From positions 85,634,283-85,698,282 of the forward strand of contig NC_044277.2 of NCBI RefSeq assembly GCF_004027225.2: a stretch of DNA of 64,000 nucleotides, in the 5' to 3' direction. This document shows, piece by piece, positions 1 to 8,700 of this stretch. Origin of the DNA: Strigops habroptila. Taxonomy: Eukaryota; Chordata; Aves; Psittaciformes; Psittacidae. A program made the translations under genes and the position numbers. The notes below the pieces were generated by a model that did not search any database, was not told the origin of the DNA, and saw nothing but the letters and a program-made list of their open reading frames with translations. Each line of letters opens with the position of its first letter. Position 1 is the stretch's first letter.

Positions 1-349
1 AAAAACTGCTGAGTATCAAAGAGCTTGCATGTTTGGTCCCTCTCCAGCTTGTTGGGTCGGTCACTGCAAAGAGCCAGAGGCCCATCCCAGTAGATCCTGC
101 TCTGGCAAAGTCTCTTAGCGTACAGGCCATCAGGTGCCATCCACAGTATTACTCCTCGTTCCAGGTGGTTCAGTAGTTTTTCTATGTTCTTCCTCTGGCC
201 ATTATCCTCTGGATAAGGGAAGATAACTTGGTCTAGGCTGCTGACCTCGTAACTTTGGCCATGGGATATCCTACAGCCTTCAGGACTAGAAGTTGTCACC
301 TCCTTTACCAGTATTTCACGGTAATATAAGCAGATGTGGAGTCGGCAAT
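1..349 (-). CDS. IRF4: IRF4 exon 7 (residues ~245-359, IRF-association domain; cut by window edge)
   Basis: After acceptor CCTTGTAG (350-357) the exon reads DCRLHICLYYREILVKEVTT, then the conserved FPYPEDNGQRKNIEKLL, GVILWMAPDGLYAKRLCQSR and DQTCKLFDTQQF. The reading frame stays open to base 1. The expected remainder (about 90 residues, final exons and 3' UTR) lies left of the window. This is the core of the domain that contacts PU.1 and related partners. Confidence 0.97.
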
Positions 350-3300
350 CTACAAGGAGAAAGAAAAAAAAAAAAGAATCACTGTGATACATTAGTATGA
401 ATGTTTTACGTTTCAGATCTGTAGTAAGGCCAAGAGACAAGTCTGCATGAGATATCTGAGCCTGGTGATCACAACCACAGAGAAGCTCACATTAGCAAAA
501 ATCATATAAAGATATAAATACTTTTCGGGTATGGCAGCATTAATGGTGCCTCATTTTACTATAAGGGCTACTAATGTGGGAACTAACATCCCACAAACTT
601 CACATTTCCATTTAAAAAGAAAAGTCATTGTTCATCACATTTTCCAAGTTCACGTCACAATTAAACCCACCAGCTCAGTACACTTCCTCACATTTTATGA
701 GGAAGTAGCTGTGTTTCTCCCCAGATTTTGCATAAAGGATGTTTCTGCACAGGGGACCTGCAAACTTGCACTCAGCTGCCTCAAGAGAAGCTACTGCTGG
801 CTCCAGCTCCAACAGGGCTATACCCAAAATTCCCAGCCTTACTTTCAAATGGCCATTTGGTCAACTTGGCTGACCTCTAAGAACTCACACAGCACTGTAT
901 ATACACGTATGTTTGTGTGTGTGTGTTTAATATACATATGTATGTAAAATATATATATGTGTGTGTTTAATACATGTTTTTATATATACATATACACAAA
1001 CACACATGCATGCATACATACAGACAGACAGACTGATTCAGGAGAACAAGAAACTTGCCAAGCGCCATGTTATAGGTTTATTCAGTATTCCTGTAAAAAG
1101 CACATTCCCGCACCTTATCCCAGAGTTATTCAGAAAGTCCTCCAGCATCCGGACATCTGCAAACCTGACTGAAATAACGTCCCTTTTCTCTCCCGAATGC
1201 CTTACTTTCACCAGGAATAACGAAGCAGAGCAAAGCCAGATGGCACTAGCAGGAGCACAGCAAGTTACCCAGCTAACATCAAGTTTCGTGGGGGCTCCTC
1301 CCAAATCAGAAAAGTCACTGACCCCCCAAAACTACCAAACTCCACTGGAAGGCCTGATTTGGTGGCTCACCAAAGCAATCCAGCAACTAACACTGTGAGC
1401 CAGAGAAGCACTTCTGTAACTTTAACCACCTACATCCCTTGGAGCTGGGGCTACATGTGCTGAAGTATCATGGAAAACAGAGGCTTAAGACCATACACCA
1501 AATCCATTCACTAAAGAGGTTTCTTTTTTTCTTTTCTTTACATCAGAAAGGAGAGATGGTGCCAGGGCAAGTCAGAAGTGGGAGTCTCTTGCCAAGCTCC
1601 CCAGAAAGCCCGGAGGGTGACGGACCTTACCTGACAGGGCGAGGGCTTCACCAGACCTTATGCTTGGCTCAATCGGGATGCCAGGAGTCTGAGACTCAGG
1701 AGGGGCACAAGCATAAAAGGTTCCTGTCACCTGACAACCTGTTTTCACAAACAAAAGTCAGTGACAGCTGCCTAAATCCTAAAAGAAAAGTTTGGGCAGA
1801 GGTCATAGTGATTCAAAAGCAAGATTTTCTGGGTCCACCAGGAACATTTTCTTTCCCCCTTCTTAAAAAGGATCTATTTCCCAATTTTTCCAGGTATGCC
1901 AACTCTACCAATCTCTCCAGATATGATTTGGGCATTTTTATTTGGGTCTGCATGAAATACTCCCTTAACATTTCAGTACTCCTCCTAGTCCTTCCTCCTT
2001 ACCTAACATCTTATTATAGAATAATACATTATTCTAATTATTATTCTAATGTAATATTCTATAATACATTATAGAATGTATTATTCTATATAGAATATAT
2101 CTTATAGAATGTATTTTACATTGAATGTATTATTCTGTAACATATTATGTATTATTCTAGAATACATTACAGAATAATACATTAGAATATAGTCTATAAT
2201 ACATTATAGAATAATATTATAGAATAATAGCACAATAATAGTACAGAAATAATTTACATTTTTAACTAGACTTCAGTGCTCTTAAAAGTGGCCTGATAAA
2301 ACAATCCATTTCATATAAGGAATTTTACTAAAGACTGGTATAACAATAAAGCTGGAGTTCATACTGTTTAAAAAGTGGGGAAGGAAAATTGTGCTACGGG
2401 ACATTGTTAGGGTTTTATTACCAGGACTACTAGTAGACTGTTTCAAGAGATGCCTTTCAGTAAGTGGACATGGACATTTGATATTTTCCTCTGTTTCTTA
2501 ATGTCAATGAAAGTCTTTGGAGGATGATGCAAGTGACTTGCAGACAAGCGCACGCTACCTTTCCCCGTGGCAGAACCCACCATGATCAGGAGCTGGAGCA
2601 ACGCAGATACAAAACACCCACATCTCTTGACACATTTTAGAGCCCAATGAGAAACCCAATACCAGCCACCACCAACTGCCTCCAAATTCAGCAACCTGTG
2701 TTTAACTGCTGCAGAGGATGTACTTCAGGGCAGAGTTCATCCAGCTTGCTACCTTCAATTTTTATTAGCAAATTGCAAACCATTCTGCCTAATAATTCCA
2801 ATATACTGCCAGTAAATGTTGCAGTGCACTAAGCATTTACTTTTTAGCAGACCCAAAGATTTCTCTGCACCAAAACTTCTTGAGAGGTGTCCTCTGAAAA
2901 TGCAGTATCTGCTCTAAGAAGTACTTTCTCACTTCCCACCCTTTCCTGCCCTTTTGAACCAGCTGCTTCTCCTCACAAAGCAAATGCCTGCATCCTCAGC
3001 TGAGTTATCTGCAAGGGTCTACAGCATACAGTTCCCTTTCTCTTATGTTTTATCCCCTGCAGGCTTTAGCACTGCAAATTTTCATGATTCAGGCTTTTTC
3101 CTAAGGATGCAGAGCTTGGAAAGCCATGGTTATGTTAGGTTTTAGTACTGTGAGATCTTTGGGGAAGGGAACGTCCTTTTATTCTGTTTCTGCTGTACCA
3201 GCCCCAAGAAAGACTCAATCCATGACAAGTTGTCCCATTTGCTGCAGCACTAAAACAAAATAATAATTTCATCTTTCCTCTTGGGAGAATAATGCCACTC

Positions 3301-6145
3301 TAACCCACAAGGCTGGAGGGAAAAACCTCACTGATGTGTGCCTCAAAAGATCCAAAATCAGAAAGCAAAGCTAAAGAACACATGTTCCCATTTGGGGTTT
3401 AGCAGTGAGTTGGTTGACTTCTTATTGCTCAGGGCTTTTGAGACAACTGAGGACTTTGCGGGGGCTGACTTGTATCAACTCAGAGCACTGTGTATGCCAT
3501 AATATTGCCACCACACATATGGTGGCAATGAAAGCAAGAGCCAGGACAAAGGCTTTTGCCACGGACAGCGTGACTCTCCCTTTGAAAGGAACCCAGCCAC
3601 TTCTGTTAATTCCAATCAAAGCCATGAATAAGAAACCTGGAATCTGCAGTCCCTCTAGGTGACCAGCCTCAGCAAGCAACCCTAAATGGGAGCGTCTTAC
3701 CATTTTCACAGCCGGGCCCTTGCCAGTGATGACTGCGAGCTGCGAAGGGGACGCTGGCACACTGGTAGGGGATGTCAGGATGCGGCTGCTCTGGGGCAAA
3801 CTCCCTCCAGTTCCGCTCGTGGGGGACCATGTAGTTTGGTACCTATTCAATTTAACGAGATATTCTTTTACTCAGCAGCTGTCAAAACTAATGCTAGGCA
3901 TTACATCAGCTTTCACATCTCAGCTCCTTGATTTTCTCTGCCAAAGCCCATGGAGGTCTAAGCATTGCCCAGGCTACATGTCTGGCACCTTGCCACCACC
4001 ACCAATGAGGCTTTCAAATGAACTTCTCACCACTGGCGTAAATAATAAGTAGGGTGGAATAACAAAAGGCAGTCAAAGCATTGCTGGTAAATGTCTGCTT
4101 GGAAGAGCAAGGCTTCATTGGGTGCTTACATTCTGGCATCAAAAGAATGGCAGTGCATTAATATCTATCATCCAGCAGAAAACAGCTATTACTCAGGGTT
4201 AAACAACACCAAGGGAAATCAACTTGCCCTGTGGCCTCATATGACATTACAAAAGTTGCTTCTCAGTTTCTCAGTTTTCATAATAAAGTTTCTTCCCAGA
4301 GAGAACTAGAGAGCCACGCAAGCAAAGACAGGCAGCACATCACACAGAAACGATGCTGCTCAATGTACAAGCACCAAGTGAAATGTGTAACTGATGCCAT
4401 ACCTGAGATGGGAGTGAAGTGTAAGGAGATGGTATTGGAAAGGGGTGGTTCATCATTAACGTTTGCTCCTCCATGCTGGTCTGTTTTGCACCTGTGTTCA
4501 CCAGAGGGATGAAAATAAATGATGTCAACCACATCTTGAGGAAATCTGAAACTGGCACACTGAAGAGAAATCCATACAACCTGCTTTTGACCAAGCAGAG
4601 GACTAAAGTGCTCTCAAGCACCCATTTGCGACAGGATTCCCAGCCCTCGCTTGCAGGCAGCTCCAGGATGCCTTCAGTCCTGCTGGGCTCTCCAGTGCCC
4701 CACAGGAACATGCTGCCCAGCCATACCCAGTGTTCCATGATGTCTTCCCCAGGCCCTGGTAAGTCTTTGCCTCCTGCAAGCCCTGCCTGGCAGTGACCCT
4801 GGCCTCTGCCCAGGAGACTGCAGGCTGTGCATCCCTTCCTCCCACCAGTTACCTATTGCTCAAATCACTTCTGCCCTTCCCTGTATTCAAAACCTAGATT
4901 CAGCAAGCCATTTATTTTCCTTTCTGGCTGTCCCCTGAGCCACTTGCTTGGCTCTTGCTACACAGAACTGGCAAGGAGGCTCCAGCTAAAAGAGCAGTTC
5001 CCCCAGCAGTGTGCAGGGCGCCTGTCTGCATCTTCTGCAAGGGCTCCCTTTCAACGCTCCAACTCAAATGCCAGCAGTCCTCCCGCAGATGCGGCCTCTG
5101 AAGCCATCAGAACAAGCTGCACTTGAGTCCGGTATTCTGGCTCCTTAAAAGACTTTAAAAGACCGCAGGGCCATTCCATACAAGCACACTTCAGTCCTCA
5201 TGTGCTTACAATGAGACATATTCATACTCTGTTACACAGCGAATTTGAGATGCTTTACCTTTTTTAGCTCCTTCTGGCACTATTCTGTACACTTTATAGG
5301 GATCTGAGATGTCCAGCTGGCTTCTCTCCACCAGTTCTTCAAAGTCATTGCTCTTGTTCAAAGCACACCTTAATCTTGTCTTCCAGGTAGGGGGATCTGG
5401 TTTATCAATGCCCTCTCTGAACTTTCCTTTAAAAAGAGCCCAAGCCTGGAAATATTTCAGATAATCAAAAGAGCAAGAAAAAGAAAAAAAGAAGAACAAA
5501 AGAAAAGAAAAAAGAAAAATAATCAACTACAAGGTACAAGCCCACAATACTTGAAACAGCATCTATATCTGTGCTTATATGTGCATGAGTTTACTCCCTA
5601 CATGTTTAGCCTAAGAAAAAAAGAAGCACAGTAAAGTAGGAAAAATGGTTTACCAGGCACAAGAAAGGGGAGAAAATAATCCAAGATGAATATGGAAATG
5701 GATGTGCCACAGTCCCACAAGCATTTAGCTCCACATAGAGAGCCCGAAAGGCAGGCTGTCTCATCCTCCAAACATGGGGACACCAGGGCACAGCCAGGAG
5801 CACCAGCCAGGCAGCGGCAGCTGCAGGCGCCCAGCAGAACCAGGTGGTAAGGACAGGATGGCAAGGAGCCACCGCAGAGCCTCCAGGCATCCCTCCTGCC
5901 CTGGCTGTGTCCCACAGCCCTAACCAAAGGCTAAGCCCTACCTTGAAGAGGGCAGCATCCTCCTCACGGTTGTAGTCCTGCTTGCCGGCATGCTTCCAGG
6001 GGATGCGGAAGATGCTCTTCTCATCATTCTCCCACACCAGCCCTGGGTACTTGCCGCTGTCTATCTGGTCAATCAGCCACTGGCGGAGTTTCCCGTTGCC
6101 ACAGCTCACCGAGTTCATCCCGCACTCGCCTGGCTCCAAGTTCAT
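1..6145 (-). CDS. IRF4: IRF4, interferon regulatory factor 4 (spliced, 3' part beyond the window)
   Basis: The coding sequence is join(1..349, 1631..1738, 3701..3842, 4403..4491, 5259..5445, 5942..6145) on the minus strand, with every intron GT-AG and every junction in frame. The product is a nuclear transcription factor of B and T lymphocytes, plasma cells, macrophages and melanocytes. It binds GAAA-type elements, usually together with ETS (PU.1/SPI1) or AP-1 (BATF) partners. The DNA-binding domain spans residues ~15-128 and shows the five family tryptophans W23, W38, W50, W70 and W89, with the contact segment around R94-C95. A proline-rich linker (~132-207) precedes the IRF-association domain (from ~208). 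About 359 residues are visible, against roughly 450 in human IRF4. The N-terminus is about four residues shorter than the human Gly-rich start. The identification rests on near-identity to mammalian IRF4 that I recognised; no search was run. Confidence 0.97.
350..1630 (-). other. IRF4 intron 6
   Basis: GTAAGG...TTGTAG. Contains the TG/TA/CA microsatellite at 911-1034. No other repeat or coding segment was recognised. Confidence 0.85.
911..1034. repeat. Compound TG / TA / CA / CAGA microsatellite
   Basis: A (TG)n block passes through TATACATATG-type sequence, a second TG block and TATATA, then (CA)n, (CATG/CATA)n and three CAGA units. Most of the ~120 bases alternate purine and pyrimidine. 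Lies in IRF4 intron 6. Confidence 0.85.
1631..1738 (-). CDS. IRF4: IRF4 exon 6 (residues 209-243, start of IRF-association domain)
   Basis: A 108-nt exon between acceptor GAAAACAG (1739-1746) and donor TCAG|GTAAGG (1630). It encodes CQVTGTFYACAPPESQTPGI and then PIEPSIRSGEALALS, almost identical to human IRF4. It ends inside an Asp codon completed by exon 7 and leads into the protein-protein interaction domain shared by IRF3-IRF9. Confidence 0.97.
1739..3700 (-). other. IRF4 intron 5
   Basis: GTAAGA...AACAG, about 2 kb. It holds the palindromic AT-rich cluster at 2011-2240. The plus-strand open frame 1439-2074 overlaps exon 6 in antisense and is not a gene. Confidence 0.85.
2011..2240. repeat. 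AT-rich palindromic tandem cluster
   Basis: About 230 bases built from variants of ATTCTATAAT, TATTATTCTA and their complements. A near-perfect palindrome occupies 2056-2077 (10-base arms around AC), and a second copy of its core lies at 2193-2210 with 8-base arms. Lies in IRF4 intron 5. Confidence 0.85.
3701..3842 (-). CDS. IRF4: IRF4 exon 5 (residues 161-207, proline-rich linker)
   Basis: The 142-nt exon encodes a segment beginning VPNYMVPHERNW and ending SHHWQGPGCEN, matching the human VHNYM...HHWQGPACEN region. The donor is AATG|GTAAGA at 3700, leaving a split Gly208. The acceptor is GAATAG at 3843-3848. It lacks a good pyrimidine tract, yet it is the only in-frame AG that gives the conserved start. 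A longer open frame covering 3422-3850 uses the wrong frame and is not real. Confidence 0.94.
3843..4402 (-). other. IRF4 intron 4
   Basis: GTATGG...GAATAG, 560 bases. In human, IRF4 intron 4 carries a pigmentation enhancer bound by TFAP2A and MITF; I could not pick out an equivalent here. The 3' end lacks a pyrimidine tract. Confidence 0.8.
4403..4491 (-). CDS. IRF4: IRF4 exon 4 (residues 132-160, linker)
   Basis: An 89-nt exon between acceptor GAACACAG (4492-4499) and donor CAG|GTATGG (4402). It completes the split Gly131 and encodes AKQTSMEEQTLMMNHPFPIP and then SPYTSLPSQ. This is the poorly conserved Ser/Pro/Met-rich linker downstream of the DNA-binding domain, aligning with the human segment that ends in YPSLPAQ. 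The match is weaker than in flanking exons, but length, phases and position all fit. Confidence 0.93.
4492..5258 (-). other. IRF4 intron 3
   Basis: GTAAAG...CACAG. It contains only short spurious open frames; no repeat was recognised. Confidence 0.85.
5259..5445 (-). CDS. IRF4: IRF4 exon 3 (residues 69-130, second half of DNA-binding domain)
   Basis: The 187-nt exon opens with AWALFKGKF after acceptor TTTCCAG and closes inside a Gly codon at donor AAAG|GTAAAG (5258). It supplies W70 and W89 and the recognition-helix segment RCALNKSNDFEEL, where Arg94 and Cys95 are the bases-contacting pair known from the family. The end of the DNA-binding domain is the conserved YKVYRIVPEG. An unusually long pyrimidine tract on the minus strand (5461-5520) precedes the acceptor. 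Confidence 0.97.
5446..5941 (-). other. IRF4 intron 2 with polypurine tract
   Basis: GTAGGG...TTTCCAG. The plus strand of 5461-5520 is almost pure purine (A with scattered G), giving a ~55-base pyrimidine tract before exon 3. The remainder shows nothing recognised. Confidence 0.85.
5942..6145 (-). CDS. IRF4: IRF4 exon 2, coding part with start codon (residues 1-68)
   Basis: Translation starts at the ATG on complement 6143-6145 and gives an N-terminus MNLEPGECGMNSVSCGNGKL, which is IRF4-specific. The likely acceptor is CTGACAG at 6153-6159, so the exon would begin at 6152, seven bases upstream of the ATG. The exon encodes the first half of the winged-helix domain with W23, W38 and W50, and ends in EEDAALFK. 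The donor AAG|GTAGGG at 5941-5940 leaves phase 0. An internal Met at residue 10 could in principle initiate, but the first ATG is the family start. Confidence 0.96.
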
Positions 6146-6152
6146 GCCACTC

Positions 6153-7785
6153 CTGTCAGGGGTCTGGTGGGAGGTTTAGGGGTGCCTCACCGAGCCCACC
6201 TCTACACACACACTGGCTGTCTGGGGGGGCTGCAGAGGAGGGGGAGAGGGGCAGGATGGAGGGAGAGGAAAACCCACAGGTCAGGTGATGGACTAAGTCC
6301 CCATGTAGGGCCCTGGCAGCGGTCCCCAGTCCCTGGCACCACATGCATCGCCCCAAGCAGCAGCTACAGCATACAGGGGGGCTCCAGGAGAGCCCTGGGA
6401 AACACGGTACAGAGCCTCAGGAAACCAGGCACAGCCCCCCCAGTCCTCCCCAGGCACCACTGGTGCTGCAGACTTTGACAAACTTCCCCCCTGTCCCGAC
6501 ACTGTTTTGCATGAACATACATGGGCTGTTGAAATTCGCATCGCAGGTGACTTGAGGCACAAACCCCTTCTCCTGCTCAGAGTTCAACTGGGCTTTCTAC
6601 TTTTTAACCAAAAAGGTAAAAAATTGCACAAAAATGTATTTGCACATGACTGCACATCTGTAACATTAGACACGCACACACAATTTGGAGAGCTTCACGT
6701 ACGGTTATGATTTATACGGCATCTAACTATAACATCAAAGTAGTTTTCACAAGCTCACTTACGCAAGACACATTTGAACACATGATGTCCTATACATATC
6801 TACCCCTCCAACTGCTCCCAGCACGCATATGTAGCAACATTCAAAGCTATACATAGCAAATACCTAAAAGTGGAAAGACAGCAACCCACAGAGCCCAGCA
6901 TAAGGGCACTGACTCTCCCCAGGCACACGGGAGCTTGCAGGCAGCCACCCAGAGCCCTACCTACGTGCAGAGCACTAGGAGCTGTGCAGCTCTGCAGTGA
7001 TGGGCACCCACTGGAAAGGTTCTACCACGAGGACCTCAACACCAGTGATGGGGGCCTCGTGTCAGGTTTGTCTCCCTGAGCTAAAAAGGTGCCCAAAAGC
7101 TTAGTTTGGTGGGTTCCCCCCCCCTTACATCTAATAAAGTGATTCCTCACCTGCAGCTTTTGCCTCTCTCTATACACAGGGAGACTTCCTTGAGAGAGCC
7201 TTGTCTGACAAGTGCACACAGTTGGGAGCAGGTAAACACCTCTGCACTCCTTACACGCCTCCTCAGACAGCAGCATCCCCCCAGACACCAAACCCGGGAC
7301 CCGAACTTCTCCCCAGGGTGCCTGCGGGTGGCCAGGGCCACAGCTCCCCCACGCATGGAACCCTTGCAGAGATCCCCAAAAAGTGCTTTCCCCCCCATTA
7401 GGCAGAGGATGAAGCAGATCCCCCACACCCGCTCCCGCGACCCTCCCCAGGGCAGGAGGAACCGGCAGGGCCGGCGCCTGGTGTGCGCCTTCACCTCGGG
7501 AGCAGATAACGGAGCGGGTACTAATTACTGTTTTAATTTTAATTAGGGGGAAAATACTATAACAATAATTTTAAAAGAGCCAAACGGCTCGCCCAAGTGC
7601 CGACAGCCGCGGGAGAAGCGCAGCCCAGGGAAAGCCGAGGTGCCCGCATCACCCATCGCCGGTTCCTTCCCCGACCCGTCGGGTCCCGCTCTGCCGGAGC
7701 CGCCGGGCGGGCGGAGCGCTGCGGCGGCCCGAGGGGCCGGGGAGGGACACGGAGGGACTCGGTGTGTTCCGCCGCCGGCGCTTAC
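6153..7785 (-). other. IRF4 intron 1
   Basis: Begins with GTAAGC and ends CTGACAG on the minus strand. Its exon-1-proximal part (7400-7785) is GC-rich, and the rest is ordinary. It contains no recognised repeat or coding segment. Confidence 0.6.
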
Positions 7786-7860
7786 CTGTGTGGCGGCGCT
7801 GACAGCAGACAGGGGCCGCCGGCTGCCGAAGCGGCTGCTGAGACGGGGCGCACCGCGACT
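7786..7860 (-). other. IRF4: IRF4 non-coding exon 1 (5' UTR)
   Basis: A strong donor GCCACACAG|GTAAGC lies at 7786/7785 on the minus strand, inside the CpG island and ~70 bases downstream of a TATA-like box. IRF4 is known to have a short untranslated first exon. The 5' boundary (~7860) is inferred from the usual 25-30 base TATA-to-start distance and may be off by several bases. Confidence 0.6.
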
Positions 7861-7884
7861 GGGCCGGCGGCCCCGGGAAGTTTC

Positions 7885-7891
7885 TTTATAT
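7885..7891 (-). promoter_or_regulatory. TATA-like box of the IRF4 promoter
   Basis: On the minus strand this reads ATATAAA within CATATAAAG. It is embedded in GC-rich sequence, points towards IRF4, and sits ~100 bases upstream of the exon 1 donor. A kappaB-resembling GGGAAGTTTC (plus strand 7875-7884) abuts it. Confidence 0.55.
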
Positions 7892-7969
7892 GATGGAGGG
7901 CGTCGTGCCCGGGGGGGCGGGGGGGGAAGGCGGGCCCCGGCCCGGAGGTGGAGCCGGCGGAGGGGAGCG

Positions 7970-7979
7970 GGGACTTTGC
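7970..7979 (+). promoter_or_regulatory. Candidate NF-kappaB/Rel site upstream of IRF4
   Basis: GGGACTTTGC differs by one base from the classic GGGACTTTCC element and lies about 110-120 bases upstream of the inferred start. IRF4 induction by Rel proteins is established in lymphocytes, so the placement is sensible. The site itself is a motif match only. A GGAAAACA NFAT-like core follows at 7983-7990. Confidence 0.35.
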
Positions 7980-8700
7980 GAGCTGGAAAACATCTGAGGC
8001 AGTGACACATACCGATTGCTGGTAAACACAGGCCGCGGGGCAGGGGGGGGCGCAGCCCGGCGCCCTCCCTTCGTCCGCGTTGGGTGGTTTTTTTTTATAA
8101 ATCTATACAGACAGACACATATACATAAATAGCCTGGGGAAACTCCTACCTATGAGAGCTAGGCGGCTTTTACTGTAAAAGACCCAGCGAGCTACACCCA
8201 CCAGAAACGTGCTAGACGGCGCCGGCCGGGCCCCCGGGCGGCTCAGGGGCACGGTGGGAGCATCCGGCCGCGCACCCACGTCCTCACGCCGCGCCGGGGC
8301 TGGTACCCCCCGCCGGCAACCCCTGCCACCCAACCCGGCTTTGCCCGGGCACCGAGCCGGGATCGCGGAGCGGGATGAGAACACACCCCTGGGGCGAGGG
8401 CGACCCGGCGGGCTCGGGCTCTCCCTTGGCGAGCCCGCCCCGTGCTTTGCAGCCCGTGAAACGGGGGACGAGGCGGGAGGCAGCGAGCCCCGACGGGGCG
8501 ACGGCAGCCGGAGCCGGGGGCAGCCGTTAACCCCCTCGCTGAGCTCGGGGGATGCTGCCCCGGGAAAGCCCGTGTTAGATACCGGCCCCAGAGCCGGGCT
8601 GGGTGGTGGGTGACCGTGGCTCGCCCGCCCGCTGGGTCCCCTGCCCCAGAATGGCGGGAGCCGGGGAAGGGGGTTTGAAGGAGCGAGGTCCCGGCTCGCA

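Larger units (their letters stand above)
7583..8700. promoter_or_regulatory. CpG island at the IRF4 promoter
   Basis: GC content jumps and CpG dinucleotides become dense compared with the AT-rich surroundings. The island covers exon 1, the TATA-like box and ~800 bases upstream. It contains G-runs at 7911-7930 and 8041-8050 that could form quadruplexes. Long open frames here on both strands (for example 8243-8788 minus) are the usual by-product of low stop frequency in GC-rich DNA. Confidence 0.8.

Noticed and set aside
1439..2074. 211-codon plus-strand open frame
   Set aside because: It runs antisense across IRF4 exon 6 and into the AT-rich repeat, with no recognisable protein; the minus-strand exon explains the region.
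3422..3850. 142-codon minus-strand open frame
   Set aside because: Overlaps IRF4 exon 5 but in the wrong frame; the correct frame gives the conserved linker sequence.
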